A stretch of 64,000 nucleotides of DNA from CAYRLW01 sp964425215 (GTDB lineage Bacteria > Spirochaetota > Spirochaetia > Treponematales > Breznakiellaceae). The position numbers and the translations under genes are program-made. The notes under the pieces are model-generated. The model made no database searches and was not told where the DNA came from. It saw only the letters and a program-made list of their open reading frames with translations. The DNA lies in the NCBI GenBank assembly GCA_964425215.1, contig CAYRLW010000007.1:40349-104348 (forward strand), read 5' to 3'. Below are positions 1 through 9,168 of the stretch, one piece after another (position 1 is the stretch's first letter; each line of letters starts with the position of its first letter).

Positions 1-363
1 TTTGGCTCACCCATGGGCGGAGGCTTCGCTATGGGCGGGCCCGCGACGAACGTTCAGTCGGTTCAGTTCCCCAATTTAATGCCCCAAAACGTTTCCAGCG
101 AACAGGGAAATATCGGCCTTATCATGGACGTCTACATGGAGATGACCGTAGAGTTAGGCCGTACAAAAAAACTGATAAAAGAAATTCTCGGTATGGGCGA
201 AGGCACGATTATCGAGTTGGATAAACTGGCCGGAGAGCCGGTGGATATTTTGGTAAACCATAAATTGATTGCCAAGGGCGAGGTCGTGGTTATCGACGAA
301 AACTTTGGCGTCCGGGTTACCGAAATCGTTTCGCCTATGGAAAGAATGTCCGATATGGGGTAA
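1..363 (+). CDS. fliN: Flagellar motor switch protein FliN/FliY, C-terminal part
   Basis: The reading frame is open to the first base of the window, so the 5' end lies outside; 120 residues are visible. After a Gly/Met/Pro-rich linker (about residues 1-35) comes the typical FliN C-terminal (SpoA) domain, with the block [14 protein letters not shown] and the ending [19 protein letters not shown] followed by [14 protein letters not shown]. FliN forms the lower C-ring of the flagellar rotor, where it helps set rotation direction and docks the export ATPase complex. Spirochaetes often carry the longer FliY form in this position; the linker before the domain fits either, and the missing N-terminus would decide. 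It is followed by fliO after 68 bases and starts the visible part of the flagellar operon. Confidence 0.95.
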   Translation, partial: FGSPMGGGFAMGGPATNVQSVQFPNLMPQNVSSEQGNIGLIMDVYMEMTVELGRTKKLIKEILGMGEGTIIELDKLAGEPVDILVNHKLIAKGEVVVIDENFGVRVTEIVSPMERMSDMG

Positions 364-431
364 ACTGTTCGGGATGAAAGCCCACCGGCTTCATTCGATT
401 CTTGTAAAAGAGAATCGTTTTCGGGAGGGGT

Positions 432-1124
432 ATGCTGATCAAATTCCGTATAGTTAACCTGGTTTTTTTATTCGTTTTGCTTTCCTGGGTACCCTTGTAC
501 GCCCAAACATCCTCTAAGAATGGGTCTTCCCCCGGGGCCGCCGTTCCGTCGGCGGGGGGCGCCCCAGCGGCGTCGGCAACCAAACCAGCAACGATCTCCC
601 CGTCTGCGTCGGCCACGCAAAACCCCGGAACCACCGACGAAACGGCCCTGATCCTGGGGGAACCAACGGCCAACGGTACCGTGGCCCCCGCGACTTCATC
701 GGTTTGGGTCGTTATTAAGATGGTCCTCGTTTTAGCCCTGGTGGCCGCGGCGGTGTACGGGGTGGTCTTTGTTTTAAAAAAGGTAGCCCGGCCGACGGAA
801 AAAAAGGACCCCTTTTTACGGGTTTTAGCCACCGCTTCCGTAGGATCAAACCGTTTTGTTCACGTGGTAGCCCTGGGCTCCAAGGCCTACCTGGTGGGTT
901 CTGGAGACGCGGGGGTCAATCTGATCGCCGAGGTGGACGATAAGGAGACCCTGGACGCCATGTTGTTGGATGAATCCCAACGGGACGCGGAAGGGCGGGG
1001 GCCAGGAACGTTGGATTTTAAAACCATCCTTCGACGCTTTTCCCCCCCATCGTCCGGTACTCCTAACGCCCAGGCCTCGGTGGAAAAACTCCGGAAACGC
1101 CGGGAACGGATCCAGGGGTTATAG
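432..1124 (+). CDS. fliO: Flagellar biosynthesis protein FliO/FliZ
   Basis: A 230-residue protein with an N-terminal signal peptide (about residues 1-24, ending LYAQ), a long Ala/Pro/Ser/Thr-rich periplasmic linker, one transmembrane helix near residues 93-113 and a basic cytoplasmic domain containing the FliO-like stretch LRVLATASVGSNRFVHVV. FliO is a helper for assembly of the FliP ring of the flagellar type III export gate. Order fliN-fliO-fliP is the usual one. The start follows a GGGAGG ribosome site, and the stop is 3 bases before fliP. The low sequence conservation of FliO makes position and topology the main evidence. Confidence 0.88.
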   Translation: MLIKFRIVNLVFLFVLLSWVPLYAQTSSKNGSSPGAAVPSAGGAPAASATKPATISPSASATQNPGTTDETALILGEPTANGTVAPATSSVWVVIKMVLVLALVAAAVYGVVFVLKKVARPTEKKDPFLRVLATASVGSNRFVHVVALGSKAYLVGSGDAGVNLIAEVDDKETLDAMLLDESQRDAEGRGPGTLDFKTILRRFSPPSSGTPNAQASVEKLRKRRERIQGL

Positions 1125-1127
1125 ACT

Positions 1128-1973
1128 ATGGTTCGTCAAAAAATTCTCTTTTTAACCGTTTTTGCCCTCTTTTTTTTATCCATCCCGGATCTTTTCGCCC
1201 AAACCACTACCCAGGGAAGTACCCAGAACCCCAATTTTCCTAGCCGGTCCACCCAGGGAACGGTTCAAATTCCCACTCCCCCCGCGAATCCGGTGGTTCC
1301 CTTCGTTAATGTTTCGGTCCGTAACCCCACCACGGGTAAAGAAGTAGCCTTTTCTCTCCAGATCCTGCTGTTGCTGACCGTCCTCTCGTTAGCCCCGAGC
1401 TTGCTCATTTTAATGACCAGCTTCCTCCGTATTTCCATCGTTTTAGACTTTGTTAAACGGGCTCTATCCCTGCAATCTTCCCCCCCAAACCAGGTTGTTT
1501 TGGGTATTTCTCTATTTTTAACCATATTTATCATGTGGCCCACCTTTGACGAAATGTACACCAAGTCTTTTAAACCCCTCTCCGATGGGACTATCGGGGT
1601 GGAACAGGCGTATAGGGAAGCGGAAAAACCCCTGCGTATATTTATGTACACCCAAATGAGAAATCACCCGGAAAATATCCGGCTCTTTATGTCCATGCGG
1701 GGACTCCCGAAACCCAACACCCTCTCGGATGTTCCGACCTACGTGCTTATTCCCGCGTTTATTTTAAACGAACTAACCGTGGCCTTTAAAATAGGAATTC
1801 TCCTTTTCATCCCTTTCATAGTGATCGATATGGTGGTGGCCAGCGCCCTAATGTCCATGGGTATGATCATGCTTCCGCCGGTGATGATATCCATGCCCTT
1901 TAAATTGATCCTTTTTGTGCTGGTGGATGGCTGGAGTCTTTTGACCCAACAGTTAGTCCGTTCCTTCGGTTAG
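1128..1973 (+). CDS. fliP: Flagellar export gate protein FliP
   Basis: The 281-residue protein has a cleavable signal peptide (about residues 1-25), a Thr/Pro-rich spacer and then the conserved FliP core: LLLLTVLSLAPSLLILMTSF, RISIVLDFVKRAL, a periplasmic loop, and the last helices with MGMIMLPPVMISMPFKLILF. FliP forms the pentameric core of the flagellar export channel with FliQ and FliR. Length is slightly above the usual 245-260 because of the N-terminal spacer. It lies between fliO (3-base gap) and fliQ (9-base gap), all in one transcription unit. Confidence 0.97.
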   Translation: MVRQKILFLTVFALFFLSIPDLFAQTTTQGSTQNPNFPSRSTQGTVQIPTPPANPVVPFVNVSVRNPTTGKEVAFSLQILLLLTVLSLAPSLLILMTSFLRISIVLDFVKRALSLQSSPPNQVVLGISLFLTIFIMWPTFDEMYTKSFKPLSDGTIGVEQAYREAEKPLRIFMYTQMRNHPENIRLFMSMRGLPKPNTLSDVPTYVLIPAFILNELTVAFKIGILLFIPFIVIDMVVASALMSMGMIMLPPVMISMPFKLILFVLVDGWSLLTQQLVRSFG

Positions 1974-1982
1974 GAGTGAATC

Positions 1983-2252
1983 ATGGGAATCGGTGAAATC
2001 ACGTCCCTGATGCGGGGAGGGGTGTTTCAAATCCTACTCCTTTCGGCGCCCCTGCTGTTGACCGCCCTGGTGGTGGGCTTGATCGTATCGATCCTACAGG
2101 CTACCACGTCGATTCAAGAGCAGACCCTGACCTTTGTTCCCAAAATTTTGGCGATTATGCTGGTTTTAGCGCTCCTGGGGGGGTGGATGTTTTCTTCCCT
2201 GGGGGACTACACGGTTCAGCTGTTCAAAATGATTCCCCAGATGACGAGGTAG
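1983..2252 (+). CDS. fliQ: Flagellar export gate protein FliQ
   Basis: An 89-residue protein of two transmembrane helices joined by a short loop, the standard FliQ length. Recognisable family blocks are LLLTALVVGLIVSILQATTS and QEQTLTFVPKILA. FliQ wraps around the FliP-FliR cone of the export gate in four copies. The ATG is preceded by AGGAGTGA, and the stop codon lies 3 bases before the GTG of fliR. Confidence 0.97.
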   Translation: MGIGEITSLMRGGVFQILLLSAPLLLTALVVGLIVSILQATTSIQEQTLTFVPKILAIMLVLALLGGWMFSSLGDYTVQLFKMIPQMTR

Positions 2253-2255
2253 GCG

Positions 2256-3044
2256 GTGTTCGACGAAATCCTGGCTAAGGCGCCTCTTTTTTTAATGCTC
2301 GCGGTTCGAGCTTTGGCGATGATAGAAACGGCGCCCCTTATCTCTTCGGATTCGAATCCCCAGGTGGCCAAGGTCGCTTTGGCTGGCTTTACCGCTTTTT
2401 CCGCCCTGCCTTCGGTTCCCGCTTCCTTCATTACGGCGGATATGTATACCCTCAGCTTTGCCTTTATGCTGGTGGGAGAAGCCATCATTGGCATTATTTT
2501 AGGATTTTACTTAACCATAATTTATTCCGCCTTTAGCGCGGCGGGGCAATTTTTCTCTCTCCAAATGGGCTTTGGAGCGTCGGAAACCTTTGACCCCCTG
2601 GCGCAAATCGAAAATCCTCTGCTAGGACAATTTTTAAACCTCATCGCCATGCTCGTCTTTCTTACCGTGGATGGGTTTCAAAAATTATTTTTAGGCGGCT
2701 TTTTCCGGTCCCTCCAATCCTTAAGCGTAGCTTCCCTTATAAAAGGGCGGGAACAAATTTTAAAAATTCTTGTGGGCGGCTTTTCATCCCTGTTTCTCGA
2801 CGCCCTTGTGTTATCCATGCCTATTTTGGGAACCCTTTTTCTTATTTCTCTAGCCATGGGTCTGCTTTCCAAGGCGGCTCCCCAGATGAATCTTCTGACC
2901 GAAGGGTTTCCTATTTCGATTACCGTGGCCTACATTCTCATTTTGGCCACCTTACCCTTTCTGGTGGAAGCGTTCTCCCGAATTATAGACGCGGGGTTTG
3001 GTCAAATCGAGCAAATGTTCGTGCTGTTAAAGGGAGGGACCTGA
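2256..3044 (+). CDS. fliR: Flagellar export gate protein FliR
   Basis: A 262-residue polytopic membrane protein. Family signatures include APLISSDSNPQVAKVALAGF near the N-terminus, GEAIIGIILGFYLTI and the block QMGFGASETFDPLAQIENP, which matches the FliR/SctT motif region. FliR closes the FliP5 ring of the export gate. The start is a GTG 3 bases after the fliQ stop. The stop overlaps the flhB start by one base (TGATG), a sign of translational coupling. Confidence 0.96.
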   Translation: MFDEILAKAPLFLMLAVRALAMIETAPLISSDSNPQVAKVALAGFTAFSALPSVPASFITADMYTLSFAFMLVGEAIIGIILGFYLTIIYSAFSAAGQFFSLQMGFGASETFDPLAQIENPLLGQFLNLIAMLVFLTVDGFQKLFLGGFFRSLQSLSVASLIKGREQILKILVGGFSSLFLDALVLSMPILGTLFLISLAMGLLSKAAPQMNLLTEGFPISITVAYILILATLPFLVEAFSRIIDAGFGQIEQMFVLLKGGT

Positions 3045-4180
3045 TGGAGTCCCCAGAAAATATAGATTTTTGGAACATGGACCTCCAATGGTTCGCCGCG
3101 GAGGACGAAGGCCGAACCGAGGAACCTTCGGAGTACAAGATCCGAAAGGCCCGGGAAGAGGGTCGGGTCGCGAAAAGTCAGGAGCTTATCGCCGCTTTGG
3201 TCCTCCTGCTTCCCGCCCTGACGCTGGTGTTTTTAGCTCCCTCCATGCTCCGAACCTGTATGGAAATGATTCGGTTCTTTTTTGAACGGTCTGTCGAGTT
3301 GGACCCCAGTAAGGATCCTATTGTTTTTCAGGCCTTTATAAACTATTTTGCCCGTCTGGCCCTGCCCCTGGTGGCGGTGGCCGTGGTGGCGGCCCTCTTT
3401 TCCAACATCGTCCAGGTAGGTTTTCTCTTTACCACCAAACCTCTGGTCCCCAATTTTTCAAAAATCGTTCCCCGTTTCGGGAAGTATTTTCAACGTACCC
3501 TCTTTTCCATGGAGGGACTCTTTAATTTTGTTAAATCTATTTTTAAAATGGTGATCGTGGGAGTGGTGGCCTATCTGTTAATTCGTTCAAAAATAGAAGT
3601 TTTAACCAACCTGCAAACCGCGACCCTGTGGAAGGGTATCACCACCGTATCTACCTTGGCGGCCCAAATGTTGATTATCTGCGCCCTGCTCATGCTGGGC
3701 CTTTCTATTCCGGATTATCTTTTTCAACGGTTCCAATATATGGAATCCCTAAAAATGACCAAGCAGGAAGTAAAGGAAGAGCGGAAAATGTACGAAGGGG
3801 ACCCGCTCATAAAAAGCCGCTTGCGTCAGAGGATGCGGGAGCTTTTAAGCCGCAATATGGCCGCCAACGTACCCAAGGCGGACGTGGTTATTACTAACCC
3901 TACCCACTTCGCGGTGGCCCTTGAATGGAATCAGGGGTCCATGCCGGCTCCCATGGTAACCGCCAAGGGAATGGACGAGGTGGCCCTCCGAATCCGGCGT
4001 ATCGCCGAGGAGAACGACGTGCCCGTGGTGGAAAACCGGCCCCTAGCCCGGGCCCTCTACGCGGAAACTGAAATTGGGGATATAATACCGGATAAGTACT
4101 TTCAGGCCATCGCGGCCGTCCTGGCTCACGTGTACAAAATGAACGCTGATCGTCAAAAAAAGACCGCCTTTGGGGCGTAG
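3044..4180 (+). CDS. flhB: Flagellar export switch protein FlhB
   Basis: A 378-residue protein with a polar N-terminus (DEGRTEEPSEYKIRKAREEG, the FlhB signature), four transmembrane helices, and a cytoplasmic domain that holds the self-cleavage motif NPTH in ITNPTHFAVALEW near residue 285. FlhB switches export specificity from rod/hook to filament substrates after cleavage between Asn and Pro. All motif residues are intact. The 1-base overlap with fliR and 18-base gap to flhA place it in the same operon. Confidence 0.97.
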   Translation: MESPENIDFWNMDLQWFAAEDEGRTEEPSEYKIRKAREEGRVAKSQELIAALVLLLPALTLVFLAPSMLRTCMEMIRFFFERSVELDPSKDPIVFQAFINYFARLALPLVAVAVVAALFSNIVQVGFLFTTKPLVPNFSKIVPRFGKYFQRTLFSMEGLFNFVKSIFKMVIVGVVAYLLIRSKIEVLTNLQTATLWKGITTVSTLAAQMLIICALLMLGLSIPDYLFQRFQYMESLKMTKQEVKEERKMYEGDPLIKSRLRQRMRELLSRNMAANVPKADVVITNPTHFAVALEWNQGSMPAPMVTAKGMDEVALRIRRIAEENDVPVVENRPLARALYAETEIGDIIPDKYFQAIAAVLAHVYKMNADRQKKTAFGA

Positions 4181-4198
4181 AAGGGGGAACCATAGACC

Positions 4199-6286
4199 GT
4201 GTCCGACGCGAGAAGGGTACTAGCGGATAATTTCTTAAAAAATAGAAGCGATCTCTTTATAGCCATGGGCGTTATAGCCGTGGTCATGATGTTGATTATT
4301 CCCATTCCGACGGTGCTTCTCGACGCCCTGATGGCGTTCAACCTAATCCTTTCGCTCCTTATCCTTCTGATCGTTTTATACACCAAGCGGGCTACGGACT
4401 TTAACGTTTTTCCCACGGTACTGCTGGTTTCCACGGTTTTTGGTCTGGCGTTAAACGTTTCTTCCACCCGGCTGATCCTTTCTAAGGGCGTTAAGTTTGA
4501 CGGTAAAATGATCAAGGCCTTTGCTTCCTTTGTGGTTGGGTCGGGGGGAACCGACGGCCTCGTGATAGGTTTTGTGATCTTTATCGTTATTATCGCTGTT
4601 CAAGCCATCGTTATTACCAAGGGTTCTACCCGGGTAGCTGAGGTGGCCGCCCGTTTTGCCTTGGATTCCCTGCCGGGAAAGCAAATGGCCATAGAGGCGG
4701 AGTACAATTCCGGCGCCATATCGGAGGAAGAATCTTTTAGACGGAAAAACGAACTGCAAAAGGAAGTGGATTTTTACGGGGCCATGGACGGTGCTAGTAA
4801 GTTTGTTTCGGGCAACGTAAAAGTAGGCATTCTTATTACGGTGATCAACATTCTGGGTGGAATTATTATCGGCATGTCCCTCCACGGGGAACCCTTTACC
4901 ACCGCCATCGCCTCTTACACGTCCTTTTCCATCGGCGACGGTCTTCTGTCCCAATTTCCAGCCCTTCTGGTATCCACCGCCACGGGCATCATCGTCACCC
5001 GGTCCATCTCCGATGGGACCTTCGGTTCCGACGTAACCACCCAATTTTCCCGGGATGCTCGGATCTATTGGATAGGCGCCTTTGTCCTTGCCGCCTTCGC
5101 TCTGCTTCCCGGTTTCCCCTGGTACGTGCTCATCCCCCTGGCGTTTTTATTGGGTACCATGGCCTACCGTTTGGGAAGAAACAAATTAAAAACCGAAGAA
5201 TCGGAAAAATTAAAGGCCGTACAGACAAAAAAAGCCCAGGAAGAACCGGGGGAAATGTCCCCCGTGGTTCCCCTGGACCCCCTATCGTTGGAATTAGGGT
5301 ACGGTTTGATTCCCCTGGTTGACCGGGATAAGGGCGCGGAACTTTTGGAACGGGTGCATAGAATTCGCCGGGAGTCGGCCCTGGATCTGGGACTTGTAAT
5401 ACCCCGAATTCGAATCATCGATAACATGCGCCTGGAACCCTCGGAGTACTGTTTTAAAATTAAGGGGATGGACGTGGGCCGGGGAAAGATCCGTATGGGC
5501 TACTTTATGTGCATTAACCCCGGGGGGATAAAGGATGAAATACCCGGAGAAAAGACAAAGGACCCCGCCTTTGGGCTTCCAGCCCTATGGATCAGCGAGG
5601 ACAAGCGGGAAGCCGCCGAACGGGCGGGGTATACCGTGGTGGACCCCCCGTCCATCATCGCGACACACCTAACCGAAATTATAAAACGGCACGCTCAAGA
5701 AATCTTAGGGCGCCAGGAAACCCAAGCGATTCTGGAAACCCTGAAAAAGGATTACCCCGCGGTGGTGGAGGAGACGCAAAAATCCCTCTCTTTAGGGGAA
5801 ATCCAAAAAGTCCTGCAGGCCCTATTGCGCGAACAGGTATCAATCCGTAATATGGTGGCGATTTTGGAAACCCTGGCGGATTACGCCCCGGTAACCAAGG
5901 ATAGTCAGTATTTGACCGAGAAGGCTCGACAGGCCCTCGCTCGGCAGATATGTTTACAGTACGTGGACGATGAGCGGGTTTTACGGGTCCTGACCATCGA
6001 CCAGGGCCTGGAACAGAAAATTATTGACAGCCGGGTGGAAACATCCAGCGGCGTTATAGCGGCTTTGGAGCCCAGCCTTCAACGTTCGTGGATAAAGGCC
6101 CTTTCCCGGTCCGTGGCTTCGGTTCAAGAGCAGGGGTGGATCCCCGTCGTTCTCTGTTCCGAAGCGGCCCGGCCTTTGGTTAAATCCAGTACCGAACGGG
6201 AACTGCCGGATTTGGTAGTCCTGTCGGTTCCGGAAATAGTTTCTGATATTACCGTAGAAGCGGTCGGTGAGATACGGATAGAATAA
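4199..6286 (+). CDS. flhA: Flagellar export gate protein FlhA
   Basis: A 695-residue protein, the usual FlhA length. The N-terminal half has about eight transmembrane helices with the conserved cytoplasmic FHIPEP-type loop (SLPGKQMAIEAEYNSGAISE). The C-terminal half is the soluble FlhAC ring domain that receives chaperone-substrate complexes. FlhA also conducts protons during flagellar export. The start is GTG (MSDARRVLADNF), 18 bases after flhB; the preceding GGGGGAAC serves as ribosome site. Followed by flhF after 18 bases. Confidence 0.97.
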   Translation: MSDARRVLADNFLKNRSDLFIAMGVIAVVMMLIIPIPTVLLDALMAFNLILSLLILLIVLYTKRATDFNVFPTVLLVSTVFGLALNVSSTRLILSKGVKFDGKMIKAFASFVVGSGGTDGLVIGFVIFIVIIAVQAIVITKGSTRVAEVAARFALDSLPGKQMAIEAEYNSGAISEEESFRRKNELQKEVDFYGAMDGASKFVSGNVKVGILITVINILGGIIIGMSLHGEPFTTAIASYTSFSIGDGLLSQFPALLVSTATGIIVTRSISDGTFGSDVTTQFSRDARIYWIGAFVLAAFALLPGFPWYVLIPLAFLLGTMAYRLGRNKLKTEESEKLKAVQTKKAQEEPGEMSPVVPLDPLSLELGYGLIPLVDRDKGAELLERVHRIRRESALDLGLVIPRIRIIDNMRLEPSEYCFKIKGMDVGRGKIRMGYFMCINPGGIKDEIPGEKTKDPAFGLPALWISEDKREAAERAGYTVVDPPSIIATHLTEIIKRHAQEILGRQETQAILETLKKDYPAVVEETQKSLSLGEIQKVLQALLREQVSIRNMVAILETLADYAPVTKDSQYLTEKARQALARQICLQYVDDERVLRVLTIDQGLEQKIIDSRVETSSGVIAALEPSLQRSWIKALSRSVASVQEQGWIPVVLCSEAARPLVKSSTERELPDLVVLSVPEIVSDITVEAVGEIRIE

Positions 6287-6304
6287 TTACAATAAAGGAT
6301 AACC

Positions 6305-7501
6305 ATGGAATACTTCACCGAACAAGCTCCCACCTATTCGGAATGTATACGGAAGATCCGTATTAAATACGGGGAGAATGCTAAGGTTTTAACCCAAAAA
6401 ACGATCCGTATCGGTGGCTTCCTGGGCTTGTTTGCAAAAGATGGGGTGGAAATGACCGGTATTGTCAGTCCCGAACCGATCAAGGCCCCCAGGAAAGCGC
6501 TGGATCTGGAAGAGGAAAAGAAAAAAATCCTCGCGTCGGTAAACAAAACCGATCCCACCTTACAGATGGTCCTTAGCGAAGTTCGAAACATCAAAGAGAA
6601 GATCGAAGCCTCTTCCAACACCCGGAGTACGGAAGAACATCCAACCCTTTCCCGGATCGGAGAACTATTATCCTTGAACGATTTTTCTCCCGCCTTTAGC
6701 CGGAACCTTCAGGAGCGGATTAAAAAAGAATTTTCCCTCGACGCTCTTAACGATTTTGACGCGGTACAGGAGCGGGTTATCGATTGGGTGGGAGAAACCC
6801 TTCAGATATATAATGAGGAACCCTTTCAAACCAGGCCCCGGGTCATGGTCCTCGTGGGTCCCACGGGGGTGGGAAAAACCACTACCATCGCTAAATTGGC
6901 GGCCATCTACGGACTGGGGGGAGCCCAAAGCCGGCCCTTATCGGTTCGGATGATAACCATCGATAATTACCGTATTGCCGCTAAGCAACAAATCGAAACC
7001 TACGGGAATATCATGGGAATTCCCGTTTCCTGCGTGGAAACCTTTGAGGATCTGCGGAAAACCATAGCCCTCTATTCCCAGGACGTGGATTTAATTTTGG
7101 TGGATACCATTGGAAAGAGCCCCCGGGATAACGTTAAATTAGCGGAGATGAAACAACTTTTGGCCGCCTGCGGTTCCAACGCCGAAGTTCATTTAGCCTT
7201 GGCGGCTACCACCAAATCCAGCGACATTCGGGAAATCCTTCAGCAGTTCGAGCCCTTTAACTACCGGTCCGTCATTGTTACCAAATTGGACGAGACGATC
7301 CGGATCGGCAACGTCGTCAGCGCCCTGACAGAACGGGGTAAAAGCGTATCCTACATCACCGACGGACAGCGGGTCCCCCAGGATATAGAAAAGGCGTCGG
7401 TGGTACGGTTTTTGATTAATTTGGAAGGCTTTCGGGTCGATAGGCGGCGGATAGACGAAAAGTTTTCTAAAAACTCTGCCGATTCTTTAAAGTGGAGATA
7501 A
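6305..7501 (+). CDS. flhF: SRP-type GTPase FlhF
   Basis: A 398-residue protein with the B-domain (residues about 1-100, variable), N-domain and SRP-type GTPase domain. The P-loop GPTGVGKTTTIAKLAA lies near residue 184; further G motifs include DTIGKSPRDN and TKLDE. FlhF sets the cell-pole site and number of flagella, together with FlhG. In spirochaetes the periplasmic flagella arise near the poles, so this pair is expected. The gene is 4 bases before flhG. Confidence 0.95.
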   Translation: MEYFTEQAPTYSECIRKIRIKYGENAKVLTQKTIRIGGFLGLFAKDGVEMTGIVSPEPIKAPRKALDLEEEKKKILASVNKTDPTLQMVLSEVRNIKEKIEASSNTRSTEEHPTLSRIGELLSLNDFSPAFSRNLQERIKKEFSLDALNDFDAVQERVIDWVGETLQIYNEEPFQTRPRVMVLVGPTGVGKTTTIAKLAAIYGLGGAQSRPLSVRMITIDNYRIAAKQQIETYGNIMGIPVSCVETFEDLRKTIALYSQDVDLILVDTIGKSPRDNVKLAEMKQLLAACGSNAEVHLALAATTKSSDIREILQQFEPFNYRSVIVTKLDETIRIGNVVSALTERGKSVSYITDGQRVPQDIEKASVVRFLINLEGFRVDRRRIDEKFSKNSADSLKWR

Positions 7502-7505
7502 GAAA

Positions 7506-8390
7506 ATGGAAGATCAGGCTGAACAGCTACGGGCCCTTATGCGTTCCAAACAAAAAGCCCCCCTGGAAAGCTCCGATAGGGTAGAGAGAAAAAAAACCCG
7601 CATCATTACCGTGGCCAGCGGAAAGGGTGGGGTGGGCAAAACGAACGTGTCGGTCAATATGGCCCTGGCTTACGCTCGGCTAGGAAAACGGGTTATCGTG
7701 ATGGACGCGGATTTGGGGTTGGCGAACGTAAACGTGATGCTCAATATGATCCCCAAATTCAACCTCTACCACGTGATTCGTAAACAAAAGACCATGAAGG
7801 ATATTATCCTGGATACGGAATACGGCATCCAAATCGTGGCGGGGGCTTCGGGTTTTTCCAAGATTGCCAATTTAACCGAGGAAGAACGGCAAAATTTTAT
7901 CGAAGAGCTCTACACCCTTTCCAACGCGGATATCATAATTATCGATACCAGTGCCGGGGTTTCCAATAACGTCCTCGCCTTTGTAGCCGCGGCGGACGAC
8001 GCGGTCATCGTTACCACCCCCGAACCGACGGCCATCACCGACGCGTACGGCATTATTAAAATCATAGCAACGGAAATTGACAACCTAAATATGGGGCTCA
8101 AGCTGGTGGTAAACCGGGTAAAAACCGTGGCGGAAGCCAAAAAGGTCGCCGACCGGATGATCAACATAGCGGGGCAATTTTTAAACCTGAAGGTGGATTA
8201 CCTGGGTTTTATTTACGATGACCCCCTGGTTGGTCAGGCGGTACTTCGGCAAAAACCCTTCATGGTGTTGGATCCTAAATGCCGGGCCGCCCAATGTATT
8301 GCCCATATCGTGGGAAGAATGGAAAAAAGCGAGATTAAAAGCGGCGGCGGTATCGGTAATTTAATAAAAAAGCTTTTTGGTCGGGAGTAG
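7506..8390 (+). CDS. flhG: MinD-like ATPase FlhG (FleN/YlxH)
   Basis: A 294-residue ParA/MinD-family ATPase. The deviant Walker A motif SGKGGVGKTNVSVNMA lies near residue 38, followed by DADLGLANVNVMLN and the Walker B-like IIIDTSAGVSNNVLAF. A basic N-terminal tail with the pattern QAEQLRALM resembles the DQAxxLR activator helix of FlhG that stimulates FlhF GTP hydrolysis. It counts and places flagella through its ATP-driven cycle. The position right behind flhF is the standard one. Confidence 0.95.
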   Translation: MEDQAEQLRALMRSKQKAPLESSDRVERKKTRIITVASGKGGVGKTNVSVNMALAYARLGKRVIVMDADLGLANVNVMLNMIPKFNLYHVIRKQKTMKDIILDTEYGIQIVAGASGFSKIANLTEEERQNFIEELYTLSNADIIIIDTSAGVSNNVLAFVAAADDAVIVTTPEPTAITDAYGIIKIIATEIDNLNMGLKLVVNRVKTVAEAKKVADRMINIAGQFLNLKVDYLGFIYDDPLVGQAVLRQKPFMVLDPKCRAAQCIAHIVGRMEKSEIKSGGGIGNLIKKLFGRE

Positions 8391-8448
8391 GATATACTAT
8401 TCCTTGACGGATTGGATACTTTCGCCTAGGCTTACAGGGGGAGGGGGA

Positions 8449-9165
8449 ATGTTCGAACCAAAGGTAGGCCTGATCGCCGCCGCTGTGGCGTTTATACTGT
8501 CGTTTCTTTTGGGTATCTTTAGCGGCGCCCTTTTTTGGGTTCTTTTGGTTCGCGCCATGGGTTTTGCCCTTTTATTTTTTATTCTTGTCACGGGGGCTCA
8601 CTGGCTCCTTTCCCAATTTACCCCCGAATTGTTGAATCCCAACGGAATTGACGCCGATGAGGGGTCGGACAACGGGGCTGAGCATCCCCAAAGGGAAGAT
8701 CATCTGGGGAAATTGGTGGATGTTTCGGTGGACGATGAAACAGCTCCGGAAAAGGGGCCGGTGTTTTCTCCGGAACCAGAAAGTCAGGCAGGGGAAGAAG
8801 AAGATTTTGCTTTAGGTCTGGACCAGCGAAGCCAAGACGGATATACTGAGGGAGCTCGGGAAGATCCGGGGGGTGAGCATCCGGCCCCGACGGCCGCCGC
8901 GTTGCCCCTTTCTTCGGTGGATGATATCGACGTGCTTCCCGATTTGGAAAGCCTTTCCGATTCCTTTGTATCGCCCATAACGGACGGTATGGATGAGGGG
9001 ACGGACAGGGATGCATCGATGAGCGGAAGCTATACTAAAAGTGGCGGCCCTCTGCCCGGTGGCGCGAGCGGCTCCGGAAAAACGGCGAAGGGTGGAGATT
9101 CTTTTGATCCACGGGAAATGGCAGCGGCTATTCAAACTATTTTGAAACGAGACCAGAAAGGATAG
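8449..9165 (+). CDS. Small membrane protein of the flagellar operon, unknown function
   Basis: Product of 238 residues with two closely spaced transmembrane segments (about residues 6-50) and an acidic, low-complexity cytoplasmic tail. I chose the ATG at 8449 because GGGGGAGGGGG lies just upstream and because the reading frame upstream of it overlaps flhG and encodes no membrane signal. The C-terminal end (REMAAAIQTILKRDQKG) looks like a short conserved helix. I recognise no domain. Its fixed place between flhG and the sigma28 gene suggests a role in flagellar assembly or placement; that is inference only. Confidence 0.75.
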   Translation: MFEPKVGLIAAAVAFILSFLLGIFSGALFWVLLVRAMGFALLFFILVTGAHWLLSQFTPELLNPNGIDADEGSDNGAEHPQREDHLGKLVDVSVDDETAPEKGPVFSPEPESQAGEEEDFALGLDQRSQDGYTEGAREDPGGEHPAPTAAALPLSSVDDIDVLPDLESLSDSFVSPITDGMDEGTDRDASMSGSYTKSGGPLPGGASGSGKTAKGGDSFDPREMAAAIQTILKRDQKG

Positions 9166-9168
9166 GGT

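Noticed and set aside
4451..5044. Open frame of 197 codons on the minus strand inside flhA
   Set aside because: flhA is complete and certain on the plus strand; the antisense frame has no start signals and a random composition.
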